Shown: positions 36,013 through 41,374 of the stretch, one piece after another
Layout: every line of letters starts with the position of its first letter
How positions within the stretch are numbered: position 1 is the first letter of the stretch
Notes under the pieces: model-generated
What the model saw: the letters and a program-made list of their open reading frames with translations, nothing else
Told to the model about the DNA's origin: nothing
Database searches by the model: none
Origin: Saprospiraceae bacterium
GTDB taxonomy: Bacteria > Bacteroidota > Bacteroidia > Chitinophagales > Saprospiraceae
Assembly (NCBI GenBank): GCA_021299835.1
Contig: JAJTER010000014.1
Span: 1 to 41,374, forward strand
Reading direction: 5' to 3'
DNA: 41,374 nucleotides
Position numbers and translations under genes: made by a program

Positions 36013-36280
36013 AAAAATAAAATGTAAGATTTAATAAAAACGAAGTATCAAGTCAAATGCCAAACATTTTAATACAAATGATTTTATGTCAAAATGTCAG
36101 TTCAATATAACACCTGATAGTCAATACCCAACATTAGGTACTTTTTACTAGTCACTATTTTCCTAATTTTTAATAGAACTTATTATTGCTTTATAATCTT
36201 AAAAGGATCTATATTTGCATTTATTAAGATTAAGTCTAAATAAATACTTAGAGAATTTTCTCTTGTGAAAATGTAACGCC
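36013..36280. other. Divergent groES/receptor intergenic region
   Basis: A 268-base AT-rich gap with no gene seen. It holds an ATACTTCG box (minus strand, complement of 36041-36048) 28 bases before groES, a repeat TGTCAAAATGTCA near 36088-36100, and a promoter for the receptor gene at its right side. Confidence 0.5.
36186..36217 (+). promoter_or_regulatory. Putative promoter of the TonB-dependent receptor
   Basis: TTG (36186-36188) and TATATTTG (36210-36217), spaced 21 bases apart, fit the Bacteroidota promoter pattern. The -7 box is 63 bases before the GTG start. Confidence 0.6.
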
Positions 36281-38518
36281 GTGAAAAATTGTTTCTTACT
36301 TCCAGCAATCCTTTATAGTTTAAACTTAGTTAGTCAAGCACCTAATCAGGATACTATAAAAAGTCAAGAGCTTGATCCTGTGGTCATTGTTGGAGACAGA
36401 GCAAAATATATTGCTGGTTCTGGTCAGTACATCAACATTTTAAAAATAGAGAAACTGAATCAGCCCAATGTAAATAATGTGCTTCGTATTGTTCCTGGTG
36501 TTAATGTTAGAGACGAGGAAGGATTCGGCTTAAGACCAAATATTGGTTTGCGGGGAACCCCTGTTAACAGAAGTGCAAAAATCACTCTTATGGAAGACGG
36601 CATTCTTATAGCACCTGCGCCTTATGCTGACCCTTCCGCCTATTATTTCCCTACTTTTTCACGGATGCAAGGAATTGAAGTATTAAAAGGGAGTAGCCAA
36701 ATTAAATATGGTCCATATACCATTGGCGGGGCTATTAATCTTCTTTCTACGAGTATTCCTAATACCTTCAAAGGCTATGCCCAAGCAGGGTATGGAAGTT
36801 TTGGAACGAATCAGCAGAGGATTTGGGTAGGTGATTCCCGGAAAAATATTGATTATGTTTTCGAAATTAACCGTATTGCCTCTAATGGATTTAAAGTTTT
36901 ACAAAATGGAGAAAATACAGGTTTCGATCGAAGAGATGTTATGGGCAAAATTCGTTGGCACACCAATGAAGAGGCAAAAATAGCTCAGTCCGTTATGTTG
37001 AAAATGGTGGCCAGCGTGGAAGAGGGCAATGAAACTTATCTTGGATTAACTTATGAAGATTTCCAAAAAAACAGGCTAAGCAGGTATGCTGCAACCCAAA
37101 AAGATATTTTAGATATGAATCATAATCATCTTTCTCTGACGCATACTATTTCACCTCTGGGAGGATTAAAATTTCATACAACGGCTTACTACTCCTTTAC
37201 TTATAGAGATTGGGCCAGGGTAAATTCTATTGCTGGACAGTCGCTAAACAATATTTTACAAAACCCAGCCTCTTTTGCCAATGCTTATAAGGTTATGACT
37301 GGAAATACCAACGGCGCTATTGACTACCAAAGTGCAGAAAGAAATTTTTTCTCAAAAGGTGTCCAAACCAATGCGCAATATTTATTTGTTAAAAATGACT
37401 GGACGCATAAAATTCAATTCGGAATTCGTTATCACCAGGACCAGGCGGACAGATTTGCGACGCGTTCAACTTATAATATGACCAACGGAACCATGATTTT
37501 ATCTGCGGCCGGAATAAAAGGAAATCAAGAAAATCAAATTAGAAACGGGCAGAGTTTAGCTACTTTCTTAAATTACGATGTAAGTTTCAAGCGCCTGAAA
37601 GTAAGTCCTGGCGTGAGGTATGAAAACATACACTTTGATTTTCAAAATTACGGAACGGCCGATAATGCCCGTTTAGGCACGGTTCTTAAATCGGCCGAAA
37701 ACCAATTAACCGTTATTCTACCAGGCATTGGCCTGCATTACTGGTTGAACGAAAATATGAATTTGCTTGGTGGTATTCATAAAGGATTTTCCCCGCCTGG
37801 TATGCCTTCTTTCACAGCAACGAGCGGACAGGCAAGGATAGAAACGTCCGTTAATTACGAATTAGGCTATCATTTTGAAAAAAATGGATATACTGCACAA
37901 GTTGTTGGATTCTTTAATAACTATTCCAATATTTTAGGTTCTGATAATATGTCAGGTGGAGGTGCAGGCACGGGTGACATGTTCAATGCTGGAAACGCAC
38001 ATATTCAGGGTATTGAGATTAGTTTTGAAGGCAACTTACTTTCCAATAAGAATAATCCGTCGGGTTTAAGCTTTCCTGTAAGCCTGGCCTATACCTTCAC
38101 AGACGCAAGATTTCAAGAAACCTTTATTAATGGCGGTGGAGATTGGGGAACTAGTAGAATAAATCCAGGGGACATAATTCCTTTTATAACCCCACATTTA
38201 TTAACGGCTAATCTGGGTATGTCAAACCAGAAATTTGATATTACCCTAAGCAATCGATTTACGGGAATAACCAGGGTAAAACCGGGAGCAGGTGCACCCA
38301 TTATTCCAAATAATTTAGTAAAATACGCGGACGTAAACGCATTGGCAGGCTTTTTAATCATTGATCTTTCAACCAATTATGATGTGACTAAATCGGTAAC
38401 GGCTTTCGCCACCATTAATAACTTAACCAATAGTAAGGCTATCGTTGCAAACCTGCCTCAAGGATACAGACCCAACATGCCTTTAAGTTTTAACACTGGT
38501 TTAAAAATCAGATTTTAA
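36281..38518 (+). CDS. TonB-dependent outer membrane receptor, FecA-like
   Basis: A 745-residue ligand-gated outer-membrane channel powered by TonB. The start is GTG; an in-frame TGA at 36266-36268 excludes an upstream start. The signal peptide is short (about 1-19). The plug domain contains VNNVLRIVPGVNVRDEEGFG, PNIGLRGTPVNRSAKITLME and IEVLKGSSQIKYGPYTIGGA. The beta-barrel ends with the aromatic C terminus LSFNTGLKIRF. The plug resembles ferric-citrate receptors, but it has no N-terminal signalling domain and no FecI/FecR genes nearby, so substrate is uncertain (a metal chelate is likely). It would depend on a TonB such as the one at 8936. Confidence 0.9.
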   Translation: MKNCFLLPAILYSLNLVSQAPNQDTIKSQELDPVVIVGDRAKYIAGSGQYINILKIEKLNQPNVNNVLRIVPGVNVRDEEGFGLRPNIGLRGTPVNRSAKITLMEDGILIAPAPYADPSAYYFPTFSRMQGIEVLKGSSQIKYGPYTIGGAINLLSTSIPNTFKGYAQAGYGSFGTNQQRIWVGDSRKNIDYVFEINRIASNGFKVLQNGENTGFDRRDVMGKIRWHTNEEAKIAQSVMLKMVASVEEGNETYLGLTYEDFQKNRLSRYAATQKDILDMNHNHLSLTHTISPLGGLKFHTTAYYSFTYRDWARVNSIAGQSLNNILQNPASFANAYKVMTGNTNGAIDYQSAERNFFSKGVQTNAQYLFVKNDWTHKIQFGIRYHQDQADRFATRSTYNMTNGTMILSAAGIKGNQENQIRNGQSLATFLNYDVSFKRLKVSPGVRYENIHFDFQNYGTADNARLGTVLKSAENQLTVILPGIGLHYWLNENMNLLGGIHKGFSPPGMPSFTATSGQARIETSVNYELGYHFEKNGYTAQVVGFFNNYSNILGSDNMSGGGAGTGDMFNAGNAHIQGIEISFEGNLLSNKNNPSGLSFPVSLAYTFTDARFQETFINGGGDWGTSRINPGDIIPFITPHLLTANLGMSNQKFDITLSNRFTGITRVKPGAGAPIIPNNLVKYADVNALAGFLIIDLSTNYDVTKSVTAFATINNLTNSKAIVANLPQGYRPNMPLSFNTGLKIRF

Positions 38519-38655
38519 CTTCTACCCTAAATCTTTAGTTAGCATATTAATTAACGGCGAATCTTAAGTAAACAGTAAAATAGGTGTTTCAGCGAAATGA
38601 GAGGTGATTTCATAGCTATTGGAAAATATAACTTTCATAAGATGGCAAAAAAAGG

Positions 38656-38663
38656 TATTTTTG
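38656..38663 (+). promoter_or_regulatory. Putative -7 element of the split 5'-nucleotidase genes
   Basis: TATTTTTG matches TAnnTTTG and lies 52 bases before the start at 38716. No -33 TTG is visible at a good distance. Confidence 0.45.
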
Positions 38664-38715
38664 TCATAGAACCGACCATTTAATCTTTACTTATTTTACC
38701 TCGTATTCTTTACCA

Positions 38716-39471
38716 ATGAATTATCTAAAGTCTGCCGCTCTCCTATCGTACCTTGTTTTTAGCCTGCTAAGTTGCCATCCGAGATATCCGGGTACTTTCG
38801 ACAATGCCGTTCGTTATCAAATTAACGACTCTATTCCCGAGGATAAAAAATTGCTGGCTCTGATTGCCCCATACACTGAAAAGCTGAATGCTACCATGTT
38901 GTCTGGTTTAGCCCCACTTTCGGGAGAGTTGAAATTAGGCAAGCCTGAGTCAACCCTAGGAAATTGGATAACTGATATTTTACAGCGTTATATCACAGAA
39001 ACAAAAGGGATAAAATGTGATTTTACCCTAAGTAATTATGGTGGTGTAAGAACTAATTTTATCAAACAAGACAGTTTGCGCGTCGGTATGATCTTTGAAC
39101 TACTCCCTTTTGATAATGAACTACTCGTTTTAGATTTGAAAGGAAGTGACATTGAGGCACTCGTCAGATATATGGCAAAAAGTGGATTTTGGCCAGTTAG
39201 TAAAGGAATTAATATTCTTCAGACAGACAATAAGATAGAATGGATAAAAATTCAGGGTCAACCTTTGGTGCCTGAAAAGATGTATAAAGTTCAAATGCCT
39301 GATTATGTAGCAAATGGAGGAGATGGCAATGCTTTTTTAGCCACTGCCCCCAGAGAAAAAACGGGTATGTATATGCGGGAAGCAGTCATTGAACAACTAC
39401 GTATTGAAACCAAAAAAGGGATTATTCAACAGGGAATACTTGATGAAAGAATTCTGATAAGAAATAATTAA
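38716..39471 (+). CDS. Lipoprotein with 5'-nucleotidase C-terminal domain
   Basis: A 251-residue lipoprotein with lipobox LLSC (Cys at about residue 20). The rest corresponds to the substrate-binding C-terminal domain of UshA-type 5'-nucleotidases: ESTLGNWITDILQ, LSNYGGVRTNF, LPFDNELLVLDLKGSDIEAL and YKVQMPDYVANGGDGNAFL. The metallophosphoesterase half is encoded separately by the next gene, one base downstream. Together they probably hydrolyse extracellular nucleotides in the periplasm. Confidence 0.88.
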   Translation: MNYLKSAALLSYLVFSLLSCHPRYPGTFDNAVRYQINDSIPEDKKLLALIAPYTEKLNATMLSGLAPLSGELKLGKPESTLGNWITDILQRYITETKGIKCDFTLSNYGGVRTNFIKQDSLRVGMIFELLPFDNELLVLDLKGSDIEALVRYMAKSGFWPVSKGINILQTDNKIEWIKIQGQPLVPEKMYKVQMPDYVANGGDGNAFLATAPREKTGMYMREAVIEQLRIETKKGIIQQGILDERILIRNN

Positions 39472-39472
39472 T

Positions 39473-40405
39473 ATGAGAAGGAGAAACTTTATAAAATACG
39501 CCGGAGCAGGCCTCATCGTTACGGGAACCAATCCTGCCTGGGCTTTCCGTTCCCTTAAACCAGAAAGTAAAAAATTGACTATTCTGCATACCAATGATTT
39601 TCATAGCAGAATAGATCCATTTCCTCCAGGGAGTGGTCGGAACTCATTACAAGGCGGTGTGGCAAGGAAATCGACGTTAATTCAGCAAATCAGAGAAAAA
39701 GAAGAGAATTTATTGCTATTCGATTCCGGCGATGTATTTCAAGGAACGCCCTATTTTAATTTCTTTGCAGGTCAATTGGAAATGCAGATCATGGAATTAT
39801 TAAAATACGACGCTTTAACTATTGGCAATCATGATTTTGACGGAGGCATCGAAAATTTAGCCAAGCAACTGGAACAAGTCAGCTTTCCAGTATTATGCGG
39901 TAATTATAATTTTACAAATACCCCAATGGAGGGAAAAACCAAACCTTACCATATCTTTAAAAAAGATGGGCTTCGCATTGGAGTATTTGGACTGGGTATT
40001 GAATTAAAAGGATTAGTTCCTAAGGATCTTTATACCAATACTATTTACGAAGACCCCATTGAAAAAGCCAATTATTATGCAAAATTGCTTAAGGTAGAGG
40101 AAAAATGTAATCTTGTTGTCTGCTTAAGTCATTTAGGATATCAATATTCGGAAGACAAGGTAAGTGATGTGACCATGGCCGCTGCCACTGAAAATATCGA
40201 TGTTATCCTTGGAGGTCACACGCACACTTTTCTCCCTGCCCCAACAAAAGTTGGCAATCTGGCAGGAAAAATGGTATATGTTAATCAGGCAGGATGGGGA
40301 GGAATCCTGTTAGGTCGATTAGATTTTGTTTTCCAGGGAGATAAGCCTGTTGGATTAGCCCATTCAGAAAATATTAGCGTGGGCGAAAAAAATTGGTTAG
40401 TCTAA
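39473..40405 (+). CDS. Tat-exported metallophosphoesterase, 5'-nucleotidase N-terminal domain
   Basis: A 310-residue calcineurin-like phosphoesterase. The N terminus is a twin-arginine signal (MRRRNFIKYAGAGLIVTG). Metal ligands are visible in LTILHTNDFHSR, LLFDSGDVFQGTPYF, TIGNHDFDGG, VVCLSHLG and ILGGHTHTFLP. It matches the N-terminal catalytic domain of UshA-type 5'-nucleotidases and lacks the C-terminal domain, which the preceding gene supplies. A single base separates the two genes, so they are surely coexpressed. The metal enzyme uses Tat, whereas its partner lipoprotein has a Sec-type lipoprotein signal. Confidence 0.9.
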   Translation: MRRRNFIKYAGAGLIVTGTNPAWAFRSLKPESKKLTILHTNDFHSRIDPFPPGSGRNSLQGGVARKSTLIQQIREKEENLLLFDSGDVFQGTPYFNFFAGQLEMQIMELLKYDALTIGNHDFDGGIENLAKQLEQVSFPVLCGNYNFTNTPMEGKTKPYHIFKKDGLRIGVFGLGIELKGLVPKDLYTNTIYEDPIEKANYYAKLLKVEEKCNLVVCLSHLGYQYSEDKVSDVTMAAATENIDVILGGHTHTFLPAPTKVGNLAGKMVYVNQAGWGGILLGRLDFVFQGDKPVGLAHSENISVGEKNWLV

Positions 40406-40426
40406 CGTCCCTACAGTTCAAATAAA

Positions 40427-40915
40427 ATGTGCAGCCAGATAATAAAGCAGGTTAGATCAAGTACATTTTCTCAAATTTACATTCAGATTGTTTTTGCCGT
40501 TAAAGGAAGAGCAAGCCTCGTAAGTAAATCTTGGGAAGAGGAATTGTATAAGTTTGTGTCTGGAATTGTTACTAATAAGGGTCAAAAATTGCTTGCTATC
40601 AATGGAATGCCAGATCATATTCACATTTTTATAGCCATGAAGCCAACCTGCTGCCTGTCTGATTTAGTCAGAGAGATAAAAAAGGCAACTAATGTATATA
40701 TAAACGAAAAAAAATTATGCCCTTCCAAATTCCAATGGCAAGAAGGATTTGGTGCATTTTCATATAGCCAATCCGGTGTAATTAATGTGATCAAATATAT
40801 TCAAAGCCAGAAAGAACATCATAAAAAGAAAACCTTCAAAGAGGAATACATTGAATTTTTAAGAAATTTTGAAATTGAATACAATACTGGCCATCTTTTC
40901 GAATGGATAGATTAA
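40427..40915 (+). CDS. IS200-like (Y1 HUH) transposase
   Basis: A 162-residue single-strand transposase of the IS200/IS605 TnpA superfamily. The HUH motif is in NGMPDHIHIFIAM, and the catalytic tyrosine is probably in GAFSYSQSGVINVIKYIQSQ. Other family features are SQIYIQIVFAVKGRASLV near the N terminus and QKEHHKKKTFKEEYIEFLRN near the C terminus. The frame is intact. No TnpB is present. It lies 21 bases after the phosphoesterase gene and is followed by palindromic repeats of the kind mobilised by REP-associated transposases, so it may be such a domesticated form rather than a free IS. Which of the two it is cannot be settled here. Confidence 0.9.
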   Translation: MCSQIIKQVRSSTFSQIYIQIVFAVKGRASLVSKSWEEELYKFVSGIVTNKGQKLLAINGMPDHIHIFIAMKPTCCLSDLVREIKKATNVYINEKKLCPSKFQWQEGFGAFSYSQSGVINVIKYIQSQKEHHKKKTFKEEYIEFLRNFEIEYNTGHLFEWID

Positions 40916-40922
40916 ATAATGA

Positions 40923-40975
40923 TGCCGCCAGGGACCAAATGGTAAAAAAAAATGTTGCCGCCTGGGACCAAATGG
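40923..40975 (+). repeat. Direct repeat of a 20-base unit after the transposase gene
   Basis: TGCCGCCAGGGACCAAATGG (40923-40942) recurs as the same unit with one A-to-T change at 40956-40975. The second copy forms the left outer arm of the larger palindrome. The copies are separated by an A-rich 13-base spacer. Confidence 0.85.
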
Positions 40976-41067
40976 CTAGATACATGTGACCCCTCCGGGG
41001 TCAGGTCCGCAAATACAAATGACCCCGGAGGGGTCACACGTTTATAGCCATTTTGGCGCCAGCGGCA
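40956..41067. repeat. REP/BIME-like compound palindrome
   Basis: The core is an exact 19-base inverted repeat, 40985-41003 and 41020-41038, with a 16-base loop. Each arm is itself a small palindrome (GACCCC-TCC-GGGGTC and GACCCC-GGA-GGGGTC), so two inverted REP-like units face each other. Pairing extends imperfectly outward through ATGGCTA/TAGCCAT to outer arms at 40956-40975 and 41048-41067. The whole can fold as a 112-base hairpin. It begins 40 bases after the transposase stop. Confidence 0.85.
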
Positions 41068-41082
41068 TAATCGATCAATAAA

Positions 41083-41132
41083 ACATTTTTTGCCGCCAGG
41101 GGCAAAAAATTATTAATTTGACATTTTTTGCC
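41083..41132 (-). terminator. Hairpin and direct repeat before the radC-like 3' end
   Basis: TTTTTTGCC (41086-41094) and GGCAAAAAA (41101-41109) form a 9-base stem with a 6-base loop, flanked by A/T runs. In the minus direction it follows the radC-like stop, so it may terminate that gene. ACATTTTTTGCC occurs twice, at 41083-41094 and 41121-41132. Confidence 0.6.
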
Positions 41133-41152
41133 AAAGGCAAGCAAATCTCCCT

Positions 41153-41374
41153 TCAAATCAATATACCAGCATCGGCAAAACTCAGATAGCCGGCATCGGT
41201 GTAAATGATGTGATCAATAACTTTGACATCAAGGTCGTTTCCACAAGACATGAGTCTTTTTGTAAGATTCAAATCTGAGTCACTGGCAGTTAAATTTCCC
41301 GATGGATGATTATGGCCCAAAATGATATAAGAGGCAAAATTTTCAAGGGCATGTCTGAAAATAATTTTTGGATC
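41153..41374 (-). CDS. radC: RadC-like JAB/MPN-domain protein, 5' end outside window
   Basis: My minus-strand translation from the window edge gives 73 residues ending at a TGA at 41153-41155. It carries the metal-binding JAMM motif of RadC proteins (HNHPSGNLTASDSD) and the typical following RLMSCGNDLDVKVIDHIIYT. Only the C-terminal part is present, so it cannot be decided whether this is full-length chromosomal RadC with an N-terminal helix-hairpin-helix or a short accessory JAB protein. RadC family function is unsettled; it is not essential for DNA repair in tested bacteria. Confidence 0.85.
   Translation of the reverse strand, partial: DPKIIFRHALENFASYIILGHNHPSGNLTASDSDLNLTKRLMSCGNDLDVKVIDHIIYTDAGYLSFADAGILI

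Noticed and set aside
36281-38518. FecA-type receptor with sigma-factor signalling
   Set aside because: The protein lacks the N-terminal signalling domain and no FecI/FecR genes lie nearby.
40916-41152. CRISPR array suggested by repeated GCCGCC-CAGGG units
   Set aside because: Only two direct copies plus palindromic variants are present, with no regular spacers and no cas genes.

Overview
The window looks like a chromosomal segment of a Bacteroidota (Bacteroidetes) bacterium. I favour a Saprospiria-like lineage, but that is inference from overall gene flavour only. The DNA is AT-rich, translation starts mostly lack Shine-Dalgarno sequences, and several genes are preceded by the Bacteroidota -7 promoter element TAnnTTTG. 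Typical gene families are present: Rho with a long disordered insertion, a mitochondrial-type citrate synthase, DUF2805 and DUF3109 proteins, a Bacteroidota-style TonB, and an HD-Pycsar-effector membrane protein.

Layout. 1-1474: N-terminal part of a secreted subtilisin-like protease (minus, runs off the left edge). 1599-6830: housekeeping genes rho (minus), then serS, a YugP-type zinc protease, frr and rpmH (plus). 6998-11671: minus-strand TPR protein, TonB, gcvH and citrate synthase. 11761-12345: DUF3109 protein. 12383-16891: a complete type I secretion-like operon (ABC protein, HlyD adaptor, TolC) whose ABC ATPase domain has lost most canonical motifs. 16994-17908: xerD. 17900-20484: first two-gene molybdenum hydroxylase operon (IorAB-like). 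20539-21975: small conserved protein, recO and DUF2805. 21976-23151: HD domain fused to a Pycsar-type transmembrane effector. 23230-25280: gmd and fcl for GDP-L-fucose. 25665-26279: antitoxin followed by a frameshifted PIN toxin. 26353-29080: second IorAB-like operon. 29194-31386: paraoxonase-like lactonase and PHP-family phosphoesterase. 31481-36012: class A penicillin-binding protein, groEL and groES. 36281-40405: FecA-like TonB-dependent receptor and a 5'-nucleotidase split into two genes. 40427-41152: IS200-type HUH transposase followed by a REP/BIME-like palindromic element. 41153-41374: 3' end of a radC-like gene (minus, runs off the right edge).

How the parts connect. TonB would energise receptors such as the one at 36281. 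Each molybdenum hydroxylase operon pairs a Tat-signal large subunit with a two-cluster 2Fe-2S subunit lacking its own signal, so the pair is probably exported together. The split 5'-nucleotidase genes probably work as one periplasmic nucleotide-salvage enzyme. The HD-Pycsar effector gene has no nucleotide cyclase beside it. The features most worth following up are this orphan effector, the degenerate ABC ATPase, the transposase-linked palindromes, the broken toxin, and a TTCG-type box about 30 bases upstream of three unrelated genes.
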